64,000 nucleotides of DNA from Desulfurococcus sp. (GCA_026626905.1 JAPNUX010000005.1:1-64000), one strand, 5' to 3'. Numbered from the stretch's first letter, positions 17,937-26,794 are shown. Notes: generated by a model from the sequence alone, not told the origin. Numbers and translations: made by a program.

Positions 17937-18365
17937 CTAGTAGAAGGAGAAAGCTCCTTCAATATCTATTCTCATGGATTCCTCGCGCAGGTAGATCTCG
18001 GGTACCCCATGTTCTCTTAGCTTCCTTCTTAACTCTCTATCGCTTGTAGCAACAATAGCATTGTTCTCCAGGGCGTATCTTAATAGGGCATCATCTACGC
18101 TTTCACCAGGCTTCAACTCGTACTCGTGTATCTCGCAGTACCTGCTTGCTATATCTAGAGCAAGCTTAGCCTTCCTGGCAATACTCGGTTTACCAGTGGA
18201 TGCCAGCTTTGCTAGCTCGTTGAGTACTGGTGTGATAACTATGTAAGCTGGCCTAGTGAGAAGCTTCTCTTCAATTTGATCGAGGATGGGGATGCCGCTA
18301 GCCATTAAGATAAGCATATTCGAGTCTAGTAGTATCTTTACAGCTCTACTCTGAGACACTCTCAA
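17937..18365 (-). CDS. PIN-domain nuclease, FCF1/Nob1-like
   Basis: 142 residues with the PIN fold. The acidic residues expected to bind metal are present: Asp in ILLDSNML (residue 14), Glu in VLNELAKLA, Asp in SVDDALL and Asp in TSDRELR. The gene overlaps the end of aIF2gamma by 20 bp and so is probably translated with it, an arrangement common in archaea. Related archaeal proteins are compared with the eukaryotic rRNA-processing nuclease Fcf1/Utp24. A role in rRNA maturation is therefore likely but inferred. No antitoxin gene is adjacent, which argues against a VapBC pair. Confidence 0.85.
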   Translation of the reverse strand: MRVSQSRAVKILLDSNMLILMASGIPILDQIEEKLLTRPAYIVITPVLNELAKLASTGKPSIARKAKLALDIASRYCEIHEYELKPGESVDDALLRYALENNAIVATSDRELRRKLREHGVPEIYLREESMRIDIEGAFSFY

Positions 18366-19599
18366 TAATCCCCCAGCCAGCTAGCCTCCACCTAGCTAGA
18401 ACTCTCCTGCTTAACGCTATCTTGGAGCCGGGCCATGTAGCTACTGGTTCTGATAGCTCAAGGGTGAGTGTATCCTTTCTCACTGATTTAACCACGGCAA
18501 TACGGTTTGCTGCTCCAACAGCGACTGCTACTTTCTCTCCAGCCTGGAGTGGAGGTAGCTTGGTGAACTCTTTTGCACCCACAATTCTCTCAAATAAGTG
18601 GTAGTTTACTTCTAGAGTCCTCGCGATAGGTATATTGTTGTCTGGTTTAGTCACCACTGAGCCAACCAGCTGATCATTCTTTGTAAGGGATGGATCTAGT
18701 TTTGACTGTAGTGCTACAAGACCACCGGGTCTCGCTTCATCAACTCTGAGATCCCCGTAGCGTATCTCTTCTATTACTGTTATAATAGGCTCGTATCTAG
18801 CTTGAGTTTTAGATCCCCCGCTGGCTACTTTAACCCCGGGTAGCACGGATACTTCATCGCCTACTCTAAACACGCCTTGAAGGAGAGAGCCTCCTAGCAC
18901 GCCTCCCTCTATTTTATCATAGGGTGTTCCAGGCTTGTTTACATCAAAACTTCTTACAACATACATCAAGGGAGGCTTACTGTAATCTCTCTCAGGGGTG
19001 GGAATAACCTCCTGTATTGCTTGGAGGAGAGCATCTATGTTGACTTTATGGAGAGCGCTGACAGGTATTATTGGAGCATTCTCTGCAACTGTTCCAGTAA
19101 CAAGCTTCTTAATCTCCTGGTAGTTTTCTAAAGCCCTCTTTCTATCCACAACATCTATCTTGTTTTGAACTACAATAACGTTTCTAACCCCTAGTATATT
19201 CAACGCCATTAAATGTTCTACTGTCTGGGGTTGAGGGCAGGGCTCGTTGGCAGCTACTACTAGTATGGCTCCATCAATTATCATTGCTCCACTAAGCATA
19301 GTAGTCATGTAGAGCTCGTGGCCCGGGGCATCCACGTAGCTGACTCTCCTGAGAAGCCTGGATTCACTGCCGTCAGGGCAGCTGGCTTCAGTCGTATAGG
19401 CGTCTGGTGCAGGTAGTCCATCGCAGTACGCGATGTTACCGTCAGCGTATCCAAGCTTAATGGTCATCCCGCGCTCTATCTCCATGCTGTGCTTAGCTGT
19501 CCATACACCTGTAAGGGCTTGCACAAGTGTTGTCTTCCCGTGGTCAACGTGCCCTATTACACCTATGTTAGCTTCCGGAGGCTTTAGTTCCCATGGCAT
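18346..19599 (-). CDS. eif2g: translation initiation factor aIF2 subunit gamma
   Basis: 417 residues. GTPase motifs: GHVDHGKTTLVQ (G1, near 16), DAPGHELYM (G3) and NKIDVV (G4), then the two beta-barrel domains (FDVNKPGTPYDKIEGGVLGG). The subunit holds Met-tRNAi and GTP in the aIF2 heterotrimer and delivers the initiator to the small ribosomal subunit. AAGGTGAG about 9 nt before the ATG supports the start. The alpha and beta genes are not here. It forms a two-gene unit with the PIN nuclease. Confidence 0.97.
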   Translation of the reverse strand: MPWELKPPEANIGVIGHVDHGKTTLVQALTGVWTAKHSMEIERGMTIKLGYADGNIAYCDGLPAPDAYTTEASCPDGSESRLLRRVSYVDAPGHELYMTTMLSGAMIIDGAILVVAANEPCPQPQTVEHLMALNILGVRNVIVVQNKIDVVDRKRALENYQEIKKLVTGTVAENAPIIPVSALHKVNIDALLQAIQEVIPTPERDYSKPPLMYVVRSFDVNKPGTPYDKIEGGVLGGSLLQGVFRVGDEVSVLPGVKVASGGSKTQARYEPIITVIEEIRYGDLRVDEARPGGLVALQSKLDPSLTKNDQLVGSVVTKPDNNIPIARTLEVNYHLFERIVGAKEFTKLPPLQAGEKVAVAVGAANRIAVVKSVRKDTLTLELSEPVATWPGSKIALSRRVLARWRLAGWGIIESVSE

Positions 19600-19695
19600 A
19601 GTATACCACTCACCTTATGAAAAAGTTAACATGGATTTCACTCTTAATTAGCTTTAACTTTAATACCCAAGGCTAGCTCTTGCTGGATGCACTAG

Positions 19696-20346
19696 CTACT
19701 TATATGATATCTTAACATTTATTTGAACAGTATCAGGTGCTATAGTATTGCCTCTAATAATCTTCCTTCTACTCTCTCCTTCCTCCCTTGGATGAAAGCC
19801 TGGCGGGGTCGACAGTATAATCCTCTTCTTAACGGGGCCTGGGACATCAGGCCTCATGGGTATACCGCTTGAATCACTCCCCCCGGTCACAACGAGTTTA
19901 ACACCCTTCAAGCCTATTATGGAGCCATCCACGTAATCCCCTATCTTTAACCCTACGAATGGAGTAGCTTTTTCGCCGCTCACTCTCACCTGCCATGCTC
20001 TAGCCCGAAAAACCTCTCCTTCGATCTCGCCTTGCCCTGTCTTATCTATTAGTAGCTCACTGTTGACTTTTACAACGTAGTCTGGTACACTGTCATCTAC
20101 TACTATTCTACCAGTGATCTTGACTTTATCCCCTGTGTCAGGCCGTCTTATTCTCAGAGTTGCAACGCCGTGTACAGCGTCTATTTCACTAGCAGTCTTA
20201 CTATTAGTCTTTATGACTGGTAGCTCGAACCCCTCTTTCATTCTATCAGTGAACTCTACTTCACTGTCTCCTTCAATCTTAACTCTAATGACTCTCTCAT
20301 TTTTCGGGGCTTCAGGGTCGCTTACTACCACCTTGAAGTCAGGCAT
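19696..20346 (-). CDS. rps6e: 30S ribosomal protein S6e with a long internal or N-terminal extension
   Basis: 216 residues from the ATG (MPDFKVV); GGTG 6 nt upstream supports it over the GTG at 20355. The last 87 residues are unmistakable S6e: FVGLKIGDYVDGSIIGLKG, TGGSDSSGIPMRPDVPGPVK, RRKIIRGNTI. The first 25 residues resemble the start of S6e (FKVVVSDPEAP). About 100 residues lie between them that ordinary S6e lacks; they are rich in beta-type sequence with many Val, Ile and acidic residues. S6e is a small-subunit protein near the decoding-side foot. The insert could contact crenarchaeal rRNA or another protein, which is unknown. Confidence 0.9.
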   Translation of the reverse strand: MPDFKVVVSDPEAPKNERVIRVKIEGDSEVEFTDRMKEGFELPVIKTNSKTASEIDAVHGVATLRIRRPDTGDKVKITGRIVVDDSVPDYVVKVNSELLIDKTGQGEIEGEVFRARAWQVRVSGEKATPFVGLKIGDYVDGSIIGLKGVKLVVTGGSDSSGIPMRPDVPGPVKKRIILSTPPGFHPREEGESRRKIIRGNTIAPDTVQINVKISYK

Positions 20347-20410
20347 GCTGGACACCGAGTAGCTCTACATGTCTGCTTTAATCAACTCCGTTTCGATGAT
20401 ACCTTGAGAG

Positions 20411-20435
20411 CTTTAAAAAGTTCACTGTACAGTGA
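20411..20435. promoter_or_regulatory. TATA box and 14-bp palindrome upstream of rps6e
   Basis: CTTTAAAAAG (20411-20420; CTTTTTAAAG on the minus strand) lies about 65 bp before the S6e ATG and is a good TATA box for it. Immediately upstream, at the BRE position, is a perfect palindrome, TCACTGTACAGTGA (20422-20435), a likely dimer-binding site. Use as a regulatory site is inferred. Confidence 0.4.
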
Positions 20436-20569
20436 GCGCATGTATGAAGACTTAACGTGAAATAGCCTGCTGGAGTCTCGAGGAAGGCTGTAGTAGTAGA
20501 ATGCTAGCTAGAGCGCGGTTCTGAATATAAGTTAGTTAGAGTTATTGGTTAACATGAGGTGTTTACGAG

Positions 20570-22378
20570 TTGAGTGATAGAAGAACATGGATTAGGCAGC
20601 CTATTATAGTAGTCATGGGGCACGTTGACCACGGGAAGACAACACTCCTCGATAAGATTAGAGGTACTGCTGTCGCGAGAAAAGAGCCAGGCGAGATAAC
20701 ACAGCATGTAGGGGCTAGCATAGTCCCAGCTAGCGTGCTAGTCAAGATCTCCGAGCCATTAAAGAAGTACTTCCCGAGGCTAACGATAGAGATACCTGGG
20801 CTACTCTTCATTGATACTCCAGGCCACGAGCTCTTCAGCAACCTTAGACGTAGAGGTGGGAGTGTAGCTGACATGGCAGTCCTAGTCATCGATATAATAG
20901 AAGGGTTTCAACCACAGACTGTTGAAGCATTAAACATCCTGAGAGAGAAGAAGGTTCCATTCGTCGTGGCAGCTAACAAGATCGATAGGATCAGCGGCTG
21001 GAAGCCCCACCCGGATGCACCAATCCTTGAGAGCTTGAAACTACAGGATAACAGAACTCTAAGTATCCTCGAGGATAGAATCTACGCTATAGCTGGTAAG
21101 CTATACGAGCACGGCTTTGAAGCTGAGAGGTTTGATAGAGTAAGAGATTTCAGGAGGACTGTTGCAATAGTACCTTTATCAGCTAAGACCGGGGAGGGGC
21201 TACCAGAGCTACTAGCCTTAATTGCCGGTCTCTCGCAGCAATTCATGAAGAAGAAGTTGATTGCAAGCAATGAGCCAGCAAAAGGCGTTATATTAGAAGT
21301 TAAAGAGGAGGTTGGACTAGGAACCACGATAGATGTAATAGTATATGATGGCATCTTAAGGAGAAATGATCTTTTCGTAGTAGCCGGGAGAGATAAACCC
21401 ATATACTCGAGAGTTAGGAGCCTGCTAATGCCGAGGCCGCTTCAGGATATGAGAATGCATGAAGGAAGATTCATCCAGGTCGACATGGTTACTGCTGCAA
21501 CAGGAGTTAAAGTAGCAGCACCAGGACTAGAAGATGCTATAGCCGGCTCACCATTCTACGTTATACCATCAGAGGATAAAGCCGAGGAGTACGGGAGAAT
21601 GATCCTCGAGGAGATCTCACAGCTGAGATTCAAGGTTGAGAGTGATGGCATAGTAATTAAAGCGGATGCTCTCGGAACACTCGAAGCCCTAGTGGAAGCT
21701 TCAAGAAGAATGGGGATTCCTGTCAAGCTAGCTGATGTAGGGAATGTGACAAGGAACGATGTACTCGAAGCCCTAGTAGTCAAGAAGTCTAAGCCTGAGT
21801 ATGGCGTAATACTAGCCTTCAACGTTAAAGTGCTCCCAGAAGCCGAGGAACTCATAGCAAGAGAAGAGATTCCAGTATTCAAGAACAATGTAATCTACCA
21901 GTTAATCGAGGAGTATACTAGATGGCTCAGAGATATCAGAGAGCAGAGCAAGCAGAGAGCGCTGGACTCGCTTGTTAGACCTGGGAAAGTGAGAATAATC
22001 CCGGGTGCAGTATTCAGGAGAAGCGACCCCGCGATAGTTGGAATAGAGGTTATAGGGGGAAGAGTAAGGCCCGGCTATCCTTTAATGACTAGTGATGGAC
22101 GCAGTATTGGAGCTATAATGCAGATAAGAGACCGCGATAACGTGTTGAAGGAGGCCTTAACAGGCCAGCAGGTAGCTGTAAGCATAAAGGGGCGGGTAAT
22201 GGTCGGCCGGCAAATCGATGAAGGAGACATCCTCTACACTGATATCCCAGAGGAGCATGCAAGGCTATGGCTCACAGTATACAATAATGAGTTAAGCAGT
22301 GATGAGAAACAAGTGTTAAGTGAAATAGTTAACATCAAGAGGAAATCTAATCCACTCTATGGTCTAGTATTCAAGTGA
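20570..22378 (+). CDS. infB: translation initiation factor aIF5B (IF-2 homologue)
   Basis: 602 residues, the usual archaeal length without the bacterial N-terminal extension. GTPase motifs: GHVDHGKTTLLDKI (16-29), DTPGHELFSNL and NKIDRI, followed by domains II to IV (SDGIVIKADALGTLEALVEA in domain III). The protein promotes subunit joining during initiation. The start is TTG with GAGGTG upstream, and a TATA-like GAATATAAG lies at 20523-20531. No intein is present. It is convergent with the L24e gene, with 4 bp between the stops. Confidence 0.97.
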   Translation: MSDRRTWIRQPIIVVMGHVDHGKTTLLDKIRGTAVARKEPGEITQHVGASIVPASVLVKISEPLKKYFPRLTIEIPGLLFIDTPGHELFSNLRRRGGSVADMAVLVIDIIEGFQPQTVEALNILREKKVPFVVAANKIDRISGWKPHPDAPILESLKLQDNRTLSILEDRIYAIAGKLYEHGFEAERFDRVRDFRRTVAIVPLSAKTGEGLPELLALIAGLSQQFMKKKLIASNEPAKGVILEVKEEVGLGTTIDVIVYDGILRRNDLFVVAGRDKPIYSRVRSLLMPRPLQDMRMHEGRFIQVDMVTAATGVKVAAPGLEDAIAGSPFYVIPSEDKAEEYGRMILEEISQLRFKVESDGIVIKADALGTLEALVEASRRMGIPVKLADVGNVTRNDVLEALVVKKSKPEYGVILAFNVKVLPEAEELIAREEIPVFKNNVIYQLIEEYTRWLRDIREQSKQRALDSLVRPGKVRIIPGAVFRRSDPAIVGIEVIGGRVRPGYPLMTSDGRSIGAIMQIRDRDNVLKEALTGQQVAVSIKGRVMVGRQIDEGDILYTDIPEEHARLWLTVYNNELSSDEKQVLSEIVNIKRKSNPLYGLVFK

Positions 22379-22382
22379 AAAA

Positions 22383-22568
22383 CTACCTTGCTTGCTGACC
22401 GTACTTCAAGGTCCACTTATACTTCCTTGGATCCCTCTTCAACCTATAGTTCTTTAAGCACTTGCTGCTACAGAACCACAGTATTGTTCCATCGTTCTTA
22501 ACGTACATTAATCCTGTTCCAGGCTCTATCTCACCACCACAGAAAGCACATTTAACAGCTCTCACCAT
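22383..22568 (-). CDS. rpl24e: 50S ribosomal protein L24e
   Basis: 61 residues from the ATG (MVRAVK). GGAGGTG ends 6 nt before it and decides this start over a longer in-frame one at 22619. The zinc-finger Cys pairs are CAFC (residues 7/10) and CSSKC (about 32/36), with the typical [16 protein letters not shown] between. L24e binds the large-subunit surface near the inter-subunit bridge. It is minus-strand and faces aIF5B; S28e starts on the other strand 105 bp away. Confidence 0.96.
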   Translation of the reverse strand: MVRAVKCAFCGGEIEPGTGLMYVKNDGTILWFCSSKCLKNYRLKRDPRKYKWTLKYGQQAR

Positions 22569-22672
22569 CCTTAAGCACCTCCACTCTAAGCTAGCCAGCG
22601 TGGTATCTTTAAATCTCACGTCACGCTTATAAAGCTCAAGAATACATTGACACTCGGGTAGGGTGGTGCTGT

Positions 22673-22945
22673 ATGAGTAATGAGACTCAGGAACCTAGCA
22701 GAGTGGTTTTAGAATCGCCGAAAGTGAATGTTGTAGAAGAGATAGGGTTCCCGGCCGAGGTCATCCAGATACTTGGCAGAACAGGTGTGACAGGTGAGAT
22801 AACACAGGTTCGAGTTAGAGTCTTAGAGGGCAGGGATAAGGGTAGAGTGATCACTAGGAATGTCAAGGGGCCTGTGAGAATCGGCGACATAGTTATACTA
22901 AGGGAGACAGAGAGAGAGGCTAGAAAACTCACTAGCAGGAGATAG
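22673..22945 (+). CDS. rps28e: 30S ribosomal protein S28e
   Basis: 90 residues. The core [20 protein letters not shown] and the end [11 protein letters not shown] are diagnostic of S28e, an OB-fold protein near the mRNA exit of the small subunit. GGGTGGTG just before the ATG is the ribosome binding site. The N-terminus is about 18 residues longer than in compact homologues. Alone on the plus strand, it is convergent with L7Ae; many archaea keep L7Ae, S28e and L24e together, and here they are adjacent but in different directions. Confidence 0.96.
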   Translation: MSNETQEPSRVVLESPKVNVVEEIGFPAEVIQILGRTGVTGEITQVRVRVLEGRDKGRVITRNVKGPVRIGDIVILRETEREARKLTSRR

Positions 22946-22966
22946 AGTGTAAAAAAACTGTTTCCT

Positions 22967-23350
22967 CTAACTACTCTGAGACTTTAATTGTTGAACACTC
23001 TTAATGATCTCGTCTACTAGATCCTTAGCTCCGCCAACATCAATTATAGCTACTGATGCTGCTGCAACTTCAATGCCTGCTGCCTGACCTAGCTTCTGCT
23101 TGCTAGGCACGTACACGTAGGGTATCTTCTTCTCCTCACATAGTAACGGGAGATGTGCCACGATCTCCGGTGGATCTACGTCTTCAGCTATTACGACTAG
23201 TTTCGCCTGTCCTCTCTCAACAGCCTTTGTTGTCTTGTTAGTCCCCTTCTTAACTTTACCTCCGCTCTCTCTAACCTTAGTTATTGCCTGGTATACTTTC
23301 TCAGCTAGCTCGGGTGGAACCTCGAATTTTACGTAGAATGGTTTGGGCAT
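22967..23350 (-). CDS. rpl7ae: 50S ribosomal protein L7Ae, kink-turn-binding protein
   Basis: 127 residues. [18 protein letters not shown] (30-47) is the RNA-contact segment that recognises kink-turns, and [20 protein letters not shown] follows. In archaea the protein is also the core of box C/D and H/ACA guide RNPs and of RNase P. A strong GGAGGAGGATG lies before the ATG. The leader holds a TATA box and a 14-bp palindrome (separate entry). L7Ae of other archaea represses its own mRNA through a leader kink-turn; I could not confirm such a fold here. Confidence 0.97.
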   Translation of the reverse strand: MPKPFYVKFEVPPELAEKVYQAITKVRESGGKVKKGTNKTTKAVERGQAKLVVIAEDVDPPEIVAHLPLLCEEKKIPYVYVPSKQKLGQAAGIEVAAASVAIIDVGGAKDLVDEIIKSVQQLKSQSS

Positions 23351-23395
23351 TGCTTCATCCTCCTCCCTTAGGGTCGTCTACTCACCTGTGTTAAC

Positions 23396-23430
23396 GTTTA
23401 AGCTTAAACCTTCATAGGGGTTTATAAATG
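23396..23430 (-). promoter_or_regulatory. L7Ae promoter with palindrome between TATA box and expected start
   Basis: The minus-strand TATA box CATTTATAAACCCC occupies 23417-23430. A perfect 14-bp palindrome, GTTTAAGCTTAAAC, follows at 23396-23409, overlapping the expected transcription start about 50 bp before the L7Ae ATG. A bound dimer there would block transcription; that use is inferred. Confidence 0.4.
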
Positions 23431-23461
23431 AAAATCTTAAGCTTCTCCATGCTACCTTTAA

Positions 23462-25231
23462 TTATTCGTGAGCAAAGACTGCTATAATCCTGGTGTCTTC
23501 TACCGCTTCAATCCTGGCGAATCCAACTCTATAAAGCTGGACAATAGAGTCAGGCTTCTCGCTCAGAATGCGTTTTTCAGCTAGATACCTTGTTTTCTTT
23601 AACTCCATCCCCTCCGGTATTAGCAGGAGAAGCTCGATGCTTTCAGCGCTATTAACCCACTGGATTATCGGCGCGTTAGATTTCCTTGCATCCTCTTGAG
23701 GGATACTGTAGAGGTAGGCTGTGAAGCCGGGTTTTCCTCCTATACTCACAGGGTCTCCTAGAGTAAAGTTAGCTAGACCCATAGCTCTGAAGAGCTTGTG
23801 GCTGCTCTGCTCTATTAAGCTTACATCTCTAGGCGAGATGTATATTATTGCTCCATCTTCTATTAGGTACTCGTAGAATTCTCTTCTCGATGGGTGCACT
23901 GGTATCTGGGCTCTCAGAGGCTCCTTTATCCCTTTTAATACCACGGGCACGGGGTCCTCAACTGCCATATACCTGTTCGCGGATGCATCTACTAGGATCC
24001 TGTTGATAGCGTAGAGGTTTACGAGGCTTACTCTAGCATCAATAGGCTTAACACCGACATCTTTAACTATCCTCCATATGGTTTCACGTAGAATCCCTCT
24101 TCTACGTAAACCCTCTATGGTTCCGAATCTTGGATCGTCGTAGGGTTGGATGCCCTGCTCTTCTACGAGCTTCCTCATCTTGGATTTACTCAGTATTAAT
24201 CCCTCGAGAGATAGTCGTCCGAAGTGTATTGTCTCAGGGTACTTCCAGCCCATGTGGGTATAAAGATACTTCTGTTTGACGGTATTGGTTAGGTGCTCCT
24301 TCGCTCTTAGTATGTGCGTGACCCCCATGAGGTAGTCGTCTACTCCTGCAGCAAAATTATATGTTGGCCATACAATGTATTTATCCCCTGTCACTGGGTG
24401 AGGAGTCCTCGAGGTGTCTATTATACGGAAGGCCACCCAGTCTCTGACACTGGGGTCGGGGTGCTGGAGGTCGGTTTTAACTCTTAGGACAGCCTCACCC
24501 TCCCCGTAGCGTCCCTCCAGCATTCTATCGAATTTCTCGAGGTTGTCTTCAACAGGTGTATCCCTGTGGGGGCAGGCTCTCCCAGCGTTCCTATAGGATT
24601 TAAACTGTTTATCGCTGCATTCATCAATGTAGGCTCCACCTCTCGCTATTAATTTACGAGCAATATCGTAGAATATCTCCATGCGGAGACTCTGCACGTA
24701 CTCCTCGCTCCACTTCACGCCCAGCCACTTCAAGGCTTCTTTTATCCTCGTGTAGGCTTCAGGGTAGGGTGCTTTTACCCTTGGGTCTGTATCCTCGAAT
24801 CTGAGTATCATTCTACCATTATACATTTCTGCATACCAGTAGCTTAGTAGGGCCGGTCTCGCATTACCGAGGTGTATTGTGAAGTCGGGGTTAGGCGCGA
24901 ACCTTGTTACGACTCTTCCAACTTCAGCGTTAGGTAGAGGGGGTAGCTCCTTCTCTACAGGGCTCTTCTTTTCTTCCAGGAGCTCAGGCCAGTTCGCTCT
25001 CACTAGCTTAATCTGCTCCTCCAGGCTGAGCTTGTTCACTTCTACTATGACTTCCTCGATAACCTTAATGAACTCTCGCAACCTGCTACGTATCTCAGGT
25101 ATTTCACCAGCTATTTTTGAGACCACGGCTTTAAGGTCTGCTTTACCCTCATGCTTGACTGCGTTGACTAAGGCGTGTTTAAAAGCTGCTTCTTTCACTT
25201 TCTCTAATAGAGATTTCTCTTGGCTGCTCAA
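23462..25231 (-). CDS. gltX: glutamyl-tRNA synthetase, archaeal class
   Basis: 589 residues. A helical N-terminal extension (1-100) precedes the class I catalytic domain: PDFTIHLGNARPALLSY holds the HIGH-like motif (HLGN) and LSKSKMRKL the KMSKS-like loop. The C-terminal anticodon domain is the all-beta type of archaeal/eukaryotic GluRS, not the helical bacterial one. Crenarchaeal GluRS is usually non-discriminating and also charges tRNA-Gln, which is then amidated; this is known of the group and not visible here. The TTG start has GGTGGTG 4 nt upstream and overlaps the preceding gene by 53 bp. Confidence 0.96.
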   Translation of the reverse strand: MSSQEKSLLEKVKEAAFKHALVNAVKHEGKADLKAVVSKIAGEIPEIRSRLREFIKVIEEVIVEVNKLSLEEQIKLVRANWPELLEEKKSPVEKELPPLPNAEVGRVVTRFAPNPDFTIHLGNARPALLSYWYAEMYNGRMILRFEDTDPRVKAPYPEAYTRIKEALKWLGVKWSEEYVQSLRMEIFYDIARKLIARGGAYIDECSDKQFKSYRNAGRACPHRDTPVEDNLEKFDRMLEGRYGEGEAVLRVKTDLQHPDPSVRDWVAFRIIDTSRTPHPVTGDKYIVWPTYNFAAGVDDYLMGVTHILRAKEHLTNTVKQKYLYTHMGWKYPETIHFGRLSLEGLILSKSKMRKLVEEQGIQPYDDPRFGTIEGLRRRGILRETIWRIVKDVGVKPIDARVSLVNLYAINRILVDASANRYMAVEDPVPVVLKGIKEPLRAQIPVHPSRREFYEYLIEDGAIIYISPRDVSLIEQSSHKLFRAMGLANFTLGDPVSIGGKPGFTAYLYSIPQEDARKSNAPIIQWVNSAESIELLLLIPEGMELKKTRYLAEKRILSEKPDSIVQLYRVGFARIEAVEDTRIIAVFAHE

Positions 25232-25679
25232 CTGACACCACCAGTACTATTTTCTCAGGCTTCTCCCATGTCAAATCTATAACAGCTAGTAAAAACCCCT
25301 CGCACACAGAGCGTGTACTCCTCACCTCGTGCTTCCCGGTTACAGTGTACACTACTAGTTCTCCTCTCCTAACATGCTTTAAGCCGCCGATGTAATAAAG
25401 CCTCCTCCCAGTCACCTCTTGAAGGCAGAGGGGGGTGCCCTCCTCGAAGAGAAGTGCTTTCGGTAGCTCTCTCCTATCAACTAGTATGATGCTTGCTTTT
25501 AGAGCAGGATTCTCCAGGTCTATGTACCTGAGTACATCCTCGTAGGGTATGCTACCGTAGATCTCACTACATGAGTCTGAGGGTTGACTAGTCATTGTGA
25601 ACTCGTCTCCCCTACGGCATATAATTCTCTTAGACTCCACGTTCTTTACGAAGAGCTCGGGGAAGATGTAGTCGCTCAA
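25179..25679 (-). CDS. uncharacterised protein between idi-2 and gltX
   Basis: 166 residues that I do not recognise. It starts at a TTG overlapping the idi-2 stop (TTGA) and ends 53 bp inside gltX in another frame, so all three genes are probably co-translated. No signal peptide or transmembrane segment is visible. The middle (YIDLENPALKASIILVDR, GGLKHVRRGELVVYTVTG) alternates hydrophobic and charged residues like a beta-rich domain. Four Cys (CRRG, SCSE, LCLQ, SVCE) are scattered and form no CxxC pair. The tail after VLVVSVEQP is Ser/Arg/Glu-rich and lies in the overlap. Confidence 0.7.
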   Translation of the reverse strand: MSDYIFPELFVKNVESKRIICRRGDEFTMTSQPSDSCSEIYGSIPYEDVLRYIDLENPALKASIILVDRRELPKALLFEEGTPLCLQEVTGRRLYYIGGLKHVRRGELVVYTVTGKHEVRSTRSVCEGFLLAVIDLTWEKPEKIVLVVSVEQPREISIRESERSSF

Positions 25680-26794
25680 TGCCCTTTCCTCTCATGGCTT
25701 AAGTACTTGTATAGATCTATACCTCTCTGAAGCATGACGCCTACAATATTGGAGCCCAGCACCACTGGCACGCTTCTCAAATCCCTAGTGGTCCTGGCAC
25801 CAGTGAGGTACATAGCAGTCTTCAATTCGTAGATGTAGGAGTCAAGGTATACTTCAGCTGCAGTAACCCCCTCTTTTAAGAGTTTTCCTAGAATAGGCTT
25901 AGCTACTCCAGCCATGTCAGCACCTAAAGCTATGTTGACTGCAGCCTTGAATCCATCCCAGACTCCACCGCTAGCAATGATAATTGAGTCCCTGGCTGCA
26001 TGCCGCGCCTCGATCACTGAGAGAGGAGTGGGGATTCCCCATTCCGAGAGCTTTAAGCCGCTTTCGTATCGTGGTGTTCCAGGCGGGTTTCTATATGCTT
26101 CAATGAGAGCCCAGTTAGTGCCGCATGCCCCGGCTACATCGAATATTCTAACTCCCGCTCTGTGGAACAGTTCAACGACCTCCATGGAGAGCCCGCTGCC
26201 TACCTCCTTGATTACAATCGGTTTGCCGAGTACTGAGACTAGCTCTTTAACTTTATCGACTAGCTCTGCTCTCAGTCGTGTATCACCTTCCGGCTGTACT
26301 ACCTCTTGGGCTGGATTCAAGTGTATGGCTAGAGCGTCTGCATCCAATACTTCCACTAGTTTTACAACGACGTCGAGTTCAATATCGTTTAGTGTATTCA
26401 ACCCAATGTTACCGATAACTGGGACACTTCTAGCTGTATCCCTGACGACTCTATAGCTGGCTACAACATCACTATTGAATCCACTGGTAACCATTGCTCT
26501 CTGGCTGCCTACACCTATCGCAATACGCTTTGATTCAGCGAGCTCAGCGAGCATCTTATTCACTTTTGTAAGAGAGGGGTGGCCGCCTGTCATCCCTGTT
26601 ATCATTAAGGGTGCTGAGAGCTTGTACCCGAGGAATTCAACCTCTAGGCTCACATCACTGAAGCTTAACCCTGGGAGAGCCTTGTGTATTAGTTTTATCT
26701 CGCTGTAAATGCTCCTGCAATAATCCTTGTAGTCTACACGCGGGTCTAAAGCTAGTTCTAGATGCTGGAGTTTTCTAGCCTGTACTTCATCCAA
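25676..26794 (-). CDS. fni: isopentenyl-diphosphate delta-isomerase, type 2 (FMN-dependent)
   Basis: 372 residues. It has a TIM-barrel with family motifs: MITGMTGGHPSLTKVN (about 66-81), IGVGSQRAM, HLNPAQEVVQPEGDT, KEVGSGLS, and ASGGVWDGFKAAVNIALGAD for FMN phosphate binding. It interconverts IPP and DMAPP in the mevalonate-derived pathway that supplies archaeal isoprenoid lipids. It is followed by an unknown gene and gltX and preceded by a MEMO protein 13 bp away, so a four-gene operon is likely. Confidence 0.95.
   Translation of the reverse strand: MDEVQARKLQHLELALDPRVDYKDYCRSIYSEIKLIHKALPGLSFSDVSLEVEFLGYKLSAPLMITGMTGGHPSLTKVNKMLAELAESKRIAIGVGSQRAMVTSGFNSDVVASYRVVRDTARSVPVIGNIGLNTLNDIELDVVVKLVEVLDADALAIHLNPAQEVVQPEGDTRLRAELVDKVKELVSVLGKPIVIKEVGSGLSMEVVELFHRAGVRIFDVAGACGTNWALIEAYRNPPGTPRYESGLKLSEWGIPTPLSVIEARHAARDSIIIASGGVWDGFKAAVNIALGADMAGVAKPILGKLLKEGVTAAEVYLDSYIYELKTAMYLTGARTTRDLRSVPVVLGSNIVGVMLQRGIDLYKYLSHERKGH

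Noticed and set aside
17937-18365. VapC toxin of a VapBC pair
   Set aside because: The PIN gene overlaps aIF2gamma and has no small antitoxin gene beside it.
23351-23400. Kink-turn in the L7Ae leader for autoregulation
   Set aside because: GGTGAG...GACGACC gives UGA and GA on opposite sides, but the three-base bulge and the stem pairing do not fit a proper kink-turn.
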